Of a stretch of DNA of 24,846 nt, positions 7,992-15,795 are shown in pieces; position 1 is the stretch's first letter, and each line of letters begins with the position of its first letter. Where the stretch lies: contig URKM01000023.1 of the NCBI GenBank assembly GCA_900548365.1, forward strand, positions 1 through 24,846, read 5' to 3'. The DNA is from an uncultured Collinsella sp. (GTDB lineage Bacteria > Actinomycetota > Coriobacteriia > Coriobacteriales > Coriobacteriaceae). The position numbers and the translations under genes were made by a program. Under the pieces are notes generated by a model. It searched no databases. It saw nothing but the letters and a program-made list of their open reading frames with translations, and was not told where the DNA came from.

Positions 7992-8536
7992 CTTGTAGGT
8001 CCTTCGCCTTTCATCCACACGGGAATCCCGCATACCACTTCGACTGCGCGGTCGGCCAGCGCCGCCACGCCCGCGTTCACGCGCGCGAGCGCGCGCCTCC
8101 ATGCCTCGGTCCCCTCATCGTAGCGCATCCCATCGGCGAACACGTCGACGGTGACCACCACCGTATACGCAGCGGCCTGAGCGAGCCGTTCGATGCCTCC
8201 GAGCACCTCGCGCGCCGCAGCGTCGGGGTCACGTGGGGACAAGCCGCCTTCCGCGAAGAGCTCGTTCGCAACCAGGTTGCCCACGTCCTCCAAAAGAAGC
8301 GTGCAGCCGCGCGGAAGCCCGAGCACTGCGGCGCCCACGTCACGCGTGCGCTCGAGGGTGGAAAACCCCTTGCCCTCGCGCAGCGCCCGATGGCGCGCGA
8401 TGCGGCGGGCGCCCTCTTCCCCGAAGGGCTCCATCGTTGCCAGGTACACGCGGGGGCCGTCGTGCCCAAGGCACAGGGACTCGGCATAGGCGCTCTTGCC
8501 GCTCGCGCCGGCGCCGATAACGAACGTCACCGTCAT
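7988..8536 (-). CDS. cobU: Adenosylcobinamide kinase / adenosylcobinamide-phosphate guanylyltransferase
   Basis: Activates adenosylcobinamide to the GDP derivative used by CobS. The 182-residue protein has the P-loop VIGAGASGKSAYAES (about 6-20), YLATMEPFGEE, the catalytic-histidine motif ARHRALREGKGF (H49 by position), LLLEDVGNLVANELF, and the CobU-type C-terminus ALADRAVEVVCGIPVWMKG. The usual NEVGxGIVP block is replaced here by VDVFADGMRYDE, while the shortened copy at 6226-7227 keeps a recognisable version (LVGSGVVP). The ATG at 8536 overlaps the cobT stop as ATGA. Confidence 0.9.
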   Translation of the reverse strand: MTVTFVIGAGASGKSAYAESLCLGHDGPRVYLATMEPFGEEGARRIARHRALREGKGFSTLERTRDVGAAVLGLPRGCTLLLEDVGNLVANELFAEGGLSPRDPDAAAREVLGGIERLAQAAAYTVVVTVDVFADGMRYDEGTEAWRRALARVNAGVAALADRAVEVVCGIPVWMKGEGPTR

Positions 8537-9675
8537 TTCCCAGCCTCGAAATGCTCGTAAGCAGCCATGCCAGTCGCCGTGAACGTCTTCCCATCCCGGT
8601 ACACGCGCAGCGCAGAATCCAGAAGGGGCAGATACGCCATGGCGCCCGCGCCCTCGCCCAAGTGCATGCCTGCGACGATGGGTGCCTTTATGCCGAGCTC
8701 GCGAAGGAGCTCCTGGCTTGCGGGTTCGCTAGATGCGTGGGTGCCCACGAGGTAGCCCAGGGCGTTGGGGCACAGGCGCGCCGCGCACAGGGCCGCCGTG
8801 CAGGATATGACCCCGTCGAGGAGCGCCGGCGCCTTCGAGGCCGCGGCCCCCAGGTAGAAGCCGCACATCGCAGCGATGTCGAAGCCGCCCACCTTCGAGA
8901 GTACGTCGATCGGGTCGGCGGGATCGGGCAAGTTCGCGTCGATGGCGCGCTCGACCACGTCGCGCTTGCGCGCGAGCGAGGCGTCCGAGAGCCCCGCGCC
9001 GCGCCCGACGAGGCTCCGCGCGTCCGCCCGGATGAGCACTGCGGCCACCGCCGCCGAGGTGGTCGTGTTGCCGATGCCCATCTCGCCCGCAGCGAGAAGG
9101 CGCACGCCGGCGCGGGCAAGCCCGCACGCGACGGCGATTCCGACCTCGATCGCGCGCACGGCCCCATCGCGAGACATAGCGGAGCCGTGCGCGATGTTGC
9201 CGCTCCCCCGCCGCACGTTCGCGCGCACCATGCGCGCGTCTTCTATGCCCCGGGCCATACCCACGTCGACGGGCACGACCTCGGCACCCGCGAACGCCGC
9301 CATGCGGCAGGCGCTCGTGGCCCCCTCGCACATGTTGCGCGCGACGGCTCGCGTCACGTCTTGCCCGCTTTGCGACACGCCCTCGGCAACGACCCCGTTG
9401 TCGGAGAAGAATACCGCGAGCGCACGGGGAAACTCGGCCACCTCGGCGCTCCCCTGAGCTGCGGCGATACACGCGACGGCGTCTTCAAAGTCGCCCAATC
9501 CCCCCAAGGGGTGCGCGATGGAGTCCCATGCGGCGTACGCGGCGGCGCGGGCGCACTCGTCTGCGGGCGCGATCCGGGAGAGCGCGGCTTCGAGCACGGC
9601 GCCCGGCGCCGACGAGAACGCGCGCTCGACTTCCTCGCGGATGCAGGCAAGCGCGGTTTCGGTTGCTTCAGCCAT
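8533..9675 (-). CDS. cobT: Nicotinate-nucleotide:dimethylbenzimidazole phosphoribosyltransferase
   Basis: Makes alpha-ribazole phosphate from the lower-ligand base and nicotinate mononucleotide. The 380 residues slightly exceed the usual length. The family motifs are clear: PLGGLGDFE, FFSDNGVVAEGVSQSG, GEMGIGNTTTSAAV (about 197-210), GRGAGLSD, KVGGFDIAAMCGF and HLGEGAGAMAYLPLLD with the catalytic glutamate (E341). The ATG at 9675 is chosen because it has GAGGAG about 6 nt upstream; it overlaps cbiA by 8 nt. Upstream in-frame codons are shadow of cbiA. No gene for making dimethylbenzimidazole is in the window, so the base used cannot be stated. Confidence 0.94.
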   Translation of the reverse strand: MAEATETALACIREEVERAFSSAPGAVLEAALSRIAPADECARAAAYAAWDSIAHPLGGLGDFEDAVACIAAAQGSAEVAEFPRALAVFFSDNGVVAEGVSQSGQDVTRAVARNMCEGATSACRMAAFAGAEVVPVDVGMARGIEDARMVRANVRRGSGNIAHGSAMSRDGAVRAIEVGIAVACGLARAGVRLLAAGEMGIGNTTTSAAVAAVLIRADARSLVGRGAGLSDASLARKRDVVERAIDANLPDPADPIDVLSKVGGFDIAAMCGFYLGAAASKAPALLDGVISCTAALCAARLCPNALGYLVGTHASSEPASQELLRELGIKAPIVAGMHLGEGAGAMAYLPLLDSALRVYRDGKTFTATGMAAYEHFEAGK

Positions 9676-11050
9676 GCCGTCTCCTCTCTGCAAACGACGC
9701 TGCGGCAGACGCGAACGCGCGTGCAACGTCGGGGTTCGCAGGATAGTACACATGTGGGAAGCCCGCAACCAGGGACGGGGTGGTCGTCATGCACGGCCAG
9801 CCTTTGTCGCGCCGGGGCTTCTGCGCCCAAAAGTCGCCGCCCGGGCAGGTGGACTGCCAGTAGTGGAACTCGTGCGCGCGGATGCGTGTGCCGCGCGGCC
9901 CGTAGAGCCCGTCGCGTTGGGAAGTGAGCTCCACGTACCCGAAATGGGACAGCCTTCCCCCGTTCTCGCTTGCGCCCTCAAGAGCGCCCGCAACAGGCCA
10001 GCGCCGCCCCTCGCTATCGGCGATTTCGCGCTGCAGATACAGAAACCCACCGCATTCGGCGACCGTCGGCATGCCGGATTCCACCGCGCGCCGCACCGCC
10101 TCGCGCATCGGTGCGTTCTCGGAGAGCTGCCGTACATGGAGCTCCGGGTAGCCGCCCCCCAGATAGAGGGCGCTTGTCCCCCGGGGCAACTCGCTATCAC
10201 ACAGGGGGCTGAAAAAGGCCAGCTCGCAACCCAGGTCCTCGAGCGCGCGCAGGTTTTCCTCGTAGTAGAACGAGAACGCCTCGTCACGCGCGACGGCGAC
10301 GATGGGCCGCGCTCCCGCGATCGGCTCCAACCGGTAAGGTTCCTCGCGGATATCGGGTGCCGTCGCCGCTATTTCGAGCAAGCGATCGACGTCGTCGCTC
10401 TTTTCCACCAGCTCGGCCATCTTGTCGATGCGCGCGGAGAGCTGCTCGACCTCGTCGGCGGTCACAAGCCCCAGATGCCGGCTTTCGAGCGAGAACGCAT
10501 CGTCGGCGGGGATATTCCCCAAAACCGCGACGCCCGTGTGCTTCTCGATCGCAGGCGCCGCGTAGGCGCAGGCAGCGGTGCTCGTCTTGTTCAGCACGAC
10601 GCCGCGCACGTTCGCACAAGGCAGGAACTCGGCGATGCCGCGGATTACGGCGGCGAGCGATAAAGACGCTCCGCGCCCGTTCACCACTAAAACGACCGGC
10701 GTTTCCGTGTCGCGCGCAACCTGGTAGCTGCTCGCGTCGGCCACGCCGGGCGCCATGCCGTCGTAGAAGCCCATGACCCCCTCGAGCACCGCGACATCCG
10801 CACCCGCGGCGCCGCGTGCGAGCAGGGCGCGCAGCGTCGGGGCGTCGGTGAAGAAGCCATCTAAGTTGCCCGAGCGCGCACCCACGACGCGGCGGTGAAA
10901 GAGCGGGTCAATGTAGTCGGGGCCGCATTTGAAGGCCGCGCATGCAAGGCCGCGACGCGCGAGCGCGCGCAGGAGCGCGCACGTGACGACCGTCTTGCCG
11001 CTCCCGCTCGAGGACGCAGCGACCATGAAGCGCGGGATGGACGTGATCAC
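9668..11050 (-). CDS. cbiA: Cobyrinate a,c-diamide synthase
   Basis: Amidates the a and c side chains of cobyrinate with glutamine and ATP. The 460-residue protein has the N-terminal synthetase domain with P-loop ASSSGSGKT (12-20), FKCGPDYIDPLFH (about 40-52), GVMGFYDG and VVLNKTS. The C-terminal class I glutaminase-like domain has LYLGGGYPELH, the nucleophile ECGGFLYLQ (C333) and FPHVYYPANP (H433). The ATG at 11050 overlaps the cbiET stop (ATGA). Length and motifs are complete. Confidence 0.95.
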   Translation of the reverse strand: MITSIPRFMVAASSSGSGKTVVTCALLRALARRGLACAAFKCGPDYIDPLFHRRVVGARSGNLDGFFTDAPTLRALLARGAAGADVAVLEGVMGFYDGMAPGVADASSYQVARDTETPVVLVVNGRGASLSLAAVIRGIAEFLPCANVRGVVLNKTSTAACAYAAPAIEKHTGVAVLGNIPADDAFSLESRHLGLVTADEVEQLSARIDKMAELVEKSDDVDRLLEIAATAPDIREEPYRLEPIAGARPIVAVARDEAFSFYYEENLRALEDLGCELAFFSPLCDSELPRGTSALYLGGGYPELHVRQLSENAPMREAVRRAVESGMPTVAECGGFLYLQREIADSEGRRWPVAGALEGASENGGRLSHFGYVELTSQRDGLYGPRGTRIRAHEFHYWQSTCPGGDFWAQKPRRDKGWPCMTTTPSLVAGFPHVYYPANPDVARAFASAAASFAERRRHG

Positions 11051-12519
11051 CGGGCGCCGCCTTCCCCACCCGCGGCGTTGCAGTTAGCAAGCGAGACCAC
11101 CTCAACGGATGGGTTCCCCTCGGCAGAAAGGTCCTCCCCGACAGGCGACTCAGCAAACGCCCCGACTTCGGCAAGCTCCTCGGCATCCGCGCCCGCACCA
11201 CGCGCGGTGACGAGGAACACGGGGTTTTGCGCCTTCATAAGATGGTGCGAGCCTACAGCCTCGGCGCGGGCGGCCGACACCTGGCACGCCTCGAACCCCT
11301 TAAAGCGCGAACCCGAGAGAAGCGCGCACGCCTCGGTGAGCGTCTCAACGGTGACGCATGGCACGCACAGGCGAACCTGCGAGTTCTTCTCGAGCGCCGC
11401 CTCCACGATAGAGGGAAGCTCGCCCGCGCTCCCGCCGACGAACACGGCGTCGGGGACGGGCAGTTTCGCGAGCGCTTCGGGGGCGACACCGGGGACCGCA
11501 TGTACGTTGCCGCACCCGAATGCATCCGCGTTCTCTCGGATGAGCCGCACGCCGGCCGCGTTGCGCTCAACCGCCCATACCGACCCCGCTCGCGCGACGA
11601 GCGCCGCCTCGATCGACACGCTCCCCGTGCCGGCGCCGACGTCCCACACGGTGTCGGTAGCGGTAAGGCGCAGCTTCGCGAGCGCGACGGCGCGCACCTC
11701 CTGCTTGGTCATGGGAACGTCGCCGCGGATGAAGAGCTCGTCGGGAATGCCCGAGGAAGCGTACGGCCAGCGGGAACTCGCGGCGCGGGATGCGCCCGCA
11801 GAGTCCGCCGCGGAAGAAGCCGCCGCGGGCGCAGACACGCCGGCCGGCACCTCGGAGGCTGCGCTAGAGCCCGCAGGCGACCCGGCGCCGCCTGCGAAAT
11901 CGATAAGCATCACGTTCAAGTCGTCGAACGTCTGACCTGTGATTTCACTTGCGGTCGCGCAGGTGATGCGCTCGTCGGGGTACGACAGGCGCTCGGCCAC
12001 CGTCACGCAAGCGTCCCCGAAGCCCGCCTGCACAAGCTCGCCCGAAAGCCGCGAGGGATCTTCCCCGCCCGACGTGACGAGGAAGAGCTCACCTGCGCGC
12101 TCGGCCTCGGCCACGATGTCGCACGCCACGCCGTGAGCGCTCGCGAAGCGCCAATCCTGCCATGGACGCGCGAGGCGCGCGGCGAGATACGACGCTGAGC
12201 TTATGCCGGGAATGACGCGCACGTCCACCTGCGCGTCGCCGGAGAGCGCCTCCACCAGGCGGCGCGCGCCGCTGAACAGCCCCACATCGCCCGTCATCAC
12301 GACCACGGCGCGCTGCCACGACGCCGCATCGGTGAGCGCGGCGACGATGTCCGCCGTCTTCACGAGCTCGCATCTCACCACGTCGGGCGGCACGTCGATG
12401 CCGGCAAGCGCGCGATGAGCGCCGATGACCACGTCGGCGATGTCGATCGCGTCGAGCGCCGCGCGCGAGAGCAAGTCGGGGTTTCCGGGCCCCGCCCCGA
12501 TGATCGTTACCTTTCGCAT
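11047..12519 (-). CDS. cbiET: Precorrin-6Y/cobalt-precorrin C5,15-methyltransferase and C12 decarboxylase (CbiE-CbiT fusion)
   Basis: A 490-residue bifunctional SAM methyltransferase equivalent to CobL. Residues 1-208 form the CbiE tetrapyrrole-methylase domain (TIIGAGPGNPDLLS at 5-18, MTGDVGLFSG, IPGISSASYLAARL). An alanine/serine-rich, low-complexity linker spans about 210-255. Residues about 258-440 form the class I methyltransferase CbiT (GIPDELF, MTKQEVRAVAL, WDVGAGTGSVSIEAAL, AVERN), and a 50-residue acidic/alanine tail of no clear function follows. The ATG at 12519 overlaps cbiH by 13 nt and cbiA by 4 nt. The long frame upstream is a shadow of cbiH. Confidence 0.94.
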   Translation of the reverse strand: MRKVTIIGAGPGNPDLLSRAALDAIDIADVVIGAHRALAGIDVPPDVVRCELVKTADIVAALTDAASWQRAVVVMTGDVGLFSGARRLVEALSGDAQVDVRVIPGISSASYLAARLARPWQDWRFASAHGVACDIVAEAERAGELFLVTSGGEDPSRLSGELVQAGFGDACVTVAERLSYPDERITCATASEITGQTFDDLNVMLIDFAGGAGSPAGSSAASEVPAGVSAPAAASSAADSAGASRAASSRWPYASSGIPDELFIRGDVPMTKQEVRAVALAKLRLTATDTVWDVGAGTGSVSIEAALVARAGSVWAVERNAAGVRLIRENADAFGCGNVHAVPGVAPEALAKLPVPDAVFVGGSAGELPSIVEAALEKNSQVRLCVPCVTVETLTEACALLSGSRFKGFEACQVSAARAEAVGSHHLMKAQNPVFLVTARGAGADAEELAEVGAFAESPVGEDLSAEGNPSVEVVSLANCNAAGGEGGAR

Positions 12520-13250
12520 GGAATCTCCCGATACCCGCGCGGCGTGACCATACGGCCGCCTACGAGCTTCGTGTCCGCGTTGCCGACGAACACGGTGGTG
12601 AACATGTCGGCGTCGATCTCCCCCAGCTCGGAGAGCCTGCACATGCCCGACTGCTGCCCCTCGCGCCCGATGTTGCGTACCCAGCCGCAGAGCGTGTCGG
12701 AGGCCTTCCATTCGAGCATAATCTTCGCCGCGCGTGAGAGCCTGTCGGCGCGCTTTCTGCTGCGCGGGTTGTACAAACAGATGCAGAAGTCGGCGCTCGC
12801 CACGGCGGCGAGCCTGCGCTCGATGACCTCCCATGGCGTGAGCAGGTCGGAGAGCGACACGACCGCGAAGTCGTGGGCAAGCGGGGCGCCGAGCACCGCC
12901 GACCCGCTCTGAGCCGCGGTGGCCCCGGCGATAACTTCCACGTCTACATCGGGGTAGTCCTCCGCAAGCTCCAGCACGGGGCTCGCCATGCCGTACACGC
13001 CAGCGTCGCCGCTGCACACGAGCGCCACGGCTTCTCCACTCTGCGCGCGCGAAAGCGCAAGGCGGCACCGTTCGACCTCGTGCATCATCGGCGTCGCGAG
13101 ATGCGCCGCGTCGGGCACGGCGGCGAGCGCGAGCTCCACGTATTTCGTGTACCCCACAACGATGTCGGCCGCCTCGAGCGCGCGCCGGGCCGCAATCGTC
13201 ATGCCGTCGGGGCCGCCCGGGCCGATCCCCACCACGAAGAGCTTTCCCAT
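12507..13250 (-). CDS. cbiH: Cobalt-precorrin-3B/4 C17-methyltransferase (ring contraction)
   Basis: Methylates C17 and contracts the ring. The 247 residues match CbiH/CobJ. Motifs are VGIGPGGPDGMT near the N-terminus, SGDAGVYGMASPVLEL, ATAAQSGSAVLGAPL, SLSDLLTPWEVIERRL and CICLYNPRSRKR, all diagnostic of this subfamily of tetrapyrrole methylases. Two adjacent starts exist (GTG 13253 and ATG 13250). I chose the ATG because the AAGGAG upstream is only 2 nt from the GTG but 5 nt from the ATG. The ATG shares a base with the cbiG stop (TGATG). Confidence 0.94.
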   Translation of the reverse strand: MGKLFVVGIGPGGPDGMTIAARRALEAADIVVGYTKYVELALAAVPDAAHLATPMMHEVERCRLALSRAQSGEAVALVCSGDAGVYGMASPVLELAEDYPDVDVEVIAGATAAQSGSAVLGAPLAHDFAVVSLSDLLTPWEVIERRLAAVASADFCICLYNPRSRKRADRLSRAAKIMLEWKASDTLCGWVRNIGREGQQSGMCRLSELGEIDADMFTTVFVGNADTKLVGGRMVTPRGYREIPCER

Positions 13251-14383
13251 CACCGCTCCTTAAACGAAAGTTCGATAGTTACCTTGGAAAACGCGACGGT
13301 CACGCCGCCGTGAGCGAGCTTCGGGAAGAAAAGTTTGCCCCCGTCCGCGAGCGCCGCGCGCTCGCACACGTTGTCGACTCCTACCGTCGCGCGCACGAAA
13401 TCAGATGGAGAAACGCTGCCTTCGACCTGCGACAACTCCTCTGCGGAATACGTCGCAAGCGGGATATTGCGCGCGCGGCAGAAGGCGAGCAGACCCTCCT
13501 CGTGCGCCTTCACGTCGATCGTCGCCGCCTCGCGCACGGCCGAAGGCGAGATGCCCGCCTGCCCGCACGCGAGAAGAAACGCCTCCCCGATGGCTTCGGC
13601 GCACGCACCGCGACGGCACCCTATGCCCGCAACGATGCAGGGCACGACAAGGCGAAGCGGCTCGGGCGCAGGCGCCTGCGCCCGCACGCCCACCGGCTTC
13701 CACGTCTCACCGGCGGGCACGACCTTGCCCGTTGTCTCCGCCGCGCGAACGGACGCACCTGCATTCGCGCCAGCAAACGGCGACACGACGATATCGGCCC
13801 GAGCGCGGTCGGACGCAATGTCAACCCCCTCAGGCGGCCGTCCCGAAATCGGCATGTCGGAATAGAGCGCCACACGCCCGCCCGAAAGCAGCCGCGCCGA
13901 CACTCGCTTGATGGCCTCGGGATTCGAAACGGCGAGCCCCACACAGCGCGCCCACGTATCCACCGCCCACACGCCGCGGACGTCGGTCGCCGTGGTTATG
14001 ACGGGGATGGCCCCTGCCGCGCGTGCCACAGTTTGCGCAAGCTCGTTCGCACCGCCCAAATGCCCCGACAAAAGCGGGACGGCAAAGCGCCCCGCCTCGT
14101 CGATCACCACAACCGCGGAATCGGTTACCTTCGAGGCGAGATGCGGCGCGATCGCCCGCACGGCGATGCCCGCCGCGCCCACGAACAGAAGCGCGTCCGA
14201 CGCTTCCCACGCAAGCGCCGTCCATGCGCGCAGGTCGGCCTTTCCCTCGCCGAACCCGCGCGAAACGGAAACGTCCCAGCCAGGGCCATCTTCACCTGTC
14301 TGCGCGCAATCGGAAAGCGCGCGTGCGGTGCGCTCCGCTAACGCATACCCCCTCTCAGTGAACGCTATGCAGGAAACCCTCAT
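13250..14383 (-). CDS. cbiG: Cobalt-precorrin-5A hydrolase
   Basis: Opens the delta-lactone and releases acetaldehyde, a step specific to the anaerobic pathway. The 377-residue protein has an N-terminal domain (ALLFVGAAGIAVRAIAPHL, VPLLSGHLGGANELAQ, ITTATDVRGVWAVD), a middle domain, and the C-terminal CbiG domain (CIVAGIGCRRGACAEAI, ATIDVKAHEEGL, VCERAAL). A low-complexity alanine-rich stretch lies between them. The ATG at 14383 abuts the TAG of the cbiL remnant (TAGATG). I see no Shine-Dalgarno upstream, so initiation probably depends on ribosomes terminating on the remnant. Confidence 0.94.
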   Translation of the reverse strand: MRVSCIAFTERGYALAERTARALSDCAQTGEDGPGWDVSVSRGFGEGKADLRAWTALAWEASDALLFVGAAGIAVRAIAPHLASKVTDSAVVVIDEAGRFAVPLLSGHLGGANELAQTVARAAGAIPVITTATDVRGVWAVDTWARCVGLAVSNPEAIKRVSARLLSGGRVALYSDMPISGRPPEGVDIASDRARADIVVSPFAGANAGASVRAAETTGKVVPAGETWKPVGVRAQAPAPEPLRLVVPCIVAGIGCRRGACAEAIGEAFLLACGQAGISPSAVREAATIDVKAHEEGLLAFCRARNIPLATYSAEELSQVEGSVSPSDFVRATVGVDNVCERAALADGGKLFFPKLAHGGVTVAFSKVTIELSFKER

Positions 14384-14617
14384 CTAGCGCACCACCATCG
14401 TCGAGAAGTAGCTGCCCCGATCGGGCACATCGTCGAGCGAACGGTACACGCGCTCGCCCGGAAGCCCACAGTCCTCTACGAGCTCGGCACCGTCAAAGGC
14501 GCCCTCCTCGCGAAGAATGCGCTTCGTGTCCGCAAGCGAGCGGCGCGCCTTCATGACCACTTTCGTCCCCGGCCAGCCGATTGCGCGGCGCACGCCGTAC
14601 AGCACGCCTTTACTCAT
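14384..14617 (-). pseudogene. cbiL: cbiL remnant: precorrin-2/cobalt-factor II C20-methyltransferase with large in-frame internal deletion
   Basis: The 77-residue product starts MSKGVLYGV, the usual N-terminus of CbiL, then jumps straight to AIGWPGTKVVMKARRS and continues ILREEGAFDGAELVEDCGLP, RVYRSLDDVPD and YFSTMVVR, which is the C-terminal quarter of CbiL. Missing are the SAM/tetrapyrrole-binding GxGPGDPEL motif, the LGDPxxY motif and the whole catalytic core, roughly two thirds of a protein usually about 230-240 residues long. The frame is kept, and the ATG at 14617 still overlaps cbiD by 8 nt and the stop abuts cbiG. C20 methylation cannot be performed by this product. An assembly collapse is an alternative to a real deletion. 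Confidence 0.85.
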
Positions 14618-15794
14618 ACGTCGCCCCCAATTCCCCGATAACTGCATCGGCGCCCGACGTGCGGAAAAGCTCGCGGCGCTCGGCGTCGAACACGACCGCG
14701 GCGATGTCGCATGCGCCCGCCGCGCGGCGGCGCAACCTGTCCTCGATTGCCGCAGCGAGCGAGGCGCGCGCAGCGTCCCCCACGCCGGCGGCCTCGATTA
14801 CCTCGAGCGCCGCCGTGGTCGTGACCGACGACATGATCTCGCGCACGGTCTTCGCGCCCGCGCTGGCCAAGGCCGCGTGGGCGGCCAGAATCTCCGCGCG
14901 GCAGTCGGCGGTACGCGAATGGGTGTCCATGATGCCGCCCGCGACCTTCACCAGCTTGCCGATGTGTCCCACAAGAAGGACATTGGTGAATCCCTCGCGA
15001 ACGCAGCAATCAATCGCATCGCCCACAAAGTTGGAGATGAAGACCACCGGCGCACCGTTTAAGTGGAAATGCCCCGAGATGAACTGCCCGCCGTAGTTGC
15101 CGGGCGTGAGCACGACTCCGCGCCGCCCCATAGCCGCATGCTGCCGGATCTCGAGCTCGATGCTGTCGCGCAAGGCAGCGAGGCTGCGCGGCTCGACGAT
15201 GCCCGTCGTTCCCAGGATGGAGATGCCGTCCTCTATCCCCAGGTGCGGGTTGAAGGTCTTTTCGGCAAGGGCAACACCCTCGGGTACCGAAATCGTCACA
15301 GCAATGTTTCCAGAAAAGCCGTGCGCGGCGCACACCTCGCGCACCGCCGAAGTGATCATCGCGCGCGGCGTCGCGTTGATGGCGGCCGCCCCCACCGGCT
15401 GCTCGAGCCCGGGCAACGTCACGCGCCCCACGCCCACGCCGCCATCGACGGAAACTTCCGATTCGTGCGCGGGCACGTCCTTGCTGCCCGCAGCACCCGT
15501 GCCCGACCCCGCATGTTCCACGCGCGCGTACACGAGCACGCCGTCGGTCACATCGGCATCGTCGCCTGCGTCCTTTCGCACGGCGCACTGGGCGCACCCC
15601 TCGCCGATGCATGCGTCGACCACGTTCGCCTCGACGGGCAGCCCGCCGGGGGTGACGATCGACACGAGGCCGACAGGCTTTCGTGACAAGAGCATCTCGC
15701 AGGCCGCCTTCGCCGCGAGCGCGGCGCAGCTCCCCGTGGTGTAGCCGCAGCGCAGGCGGGTCGTCCCAGTATATATGTAGTGCTCGAAGGCCAC
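14610..15794 (-). CDS. cbiD: Cobalt-precorrin-5B C1-methyltransferase
   Basis: Methylates C1 in the anaerobic pathway. The 394-residue product carries the CbiD motifs: RLRCGYTTGSCAALAAKAA (about 13-31), RKDAGDDADVTDGVLVYA (about 73-90), NPHLGIEDGISILGTTGIVE, VLTPGNYGGQF and LVGHIGKLVKVAGGIMDTHS. I start at GTG 15794, one base after the cbiF stop. The motif RCGYTTG falls at the expected distance from it, and upstream codons only shadow cbiF. A cysteine cluster (ACIGEGCAQC, about 61-70) sits just before the DAGDD motif; whether it binds metal is unknown. Confidence 0.94.
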   Translation of the reverse strand: MAFEHYIYTGTTRLRCGYTTGSCAALAAKAACEMLLSRKPVGLVSIVTPGGLPVEANVVDACIGEGCAQCAVRKDAGDDADVTDGVLVYARVEHAGSGTGAAGSKDVPAHESEVSVDGGVGVGRVTLPGLEQPVGAAAINATPRAMITSAVREVCAAHGFSGNIAVTISVPEGVALAEKTFNPHLGIEDGISILGTTGIVEPRSLAALRDSIELEIRQHAAMGRRGVVLTPGNYGGQFISGHFHLNGAPVVFISNFVGDAIDCCVREGFTNVLLVGHIGKLVKVAGGIMDTHSRTADCRAEILAAHAALASAGAKTVREIMSSVTTTAALEVIEAAGVGDAARASLAAAIEDRLRRRAAGACDIAAVVFDAERRELFRTSGADAVIGELGATYE

Positions 15795-15795
15795 G

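Noticed and set aside
8551..9927. A long plus-strand open frame of 458 codons opposite cobT
   Set aside because: It runs antisense to cobT and the end of cbiA, with arginine/alanine-rich nonsense composition; the minus-strand genes have full family motifs.
11260..11420. The alanine/serine-rich, repetitive protein segments of the cbi genes as tandem repeats or a CRISPR array
   Set aside because: They reflect high-GC codon choice in linkers such as that of CbiET; no regularly spaced DNA repeats were seen anywhere in the window.
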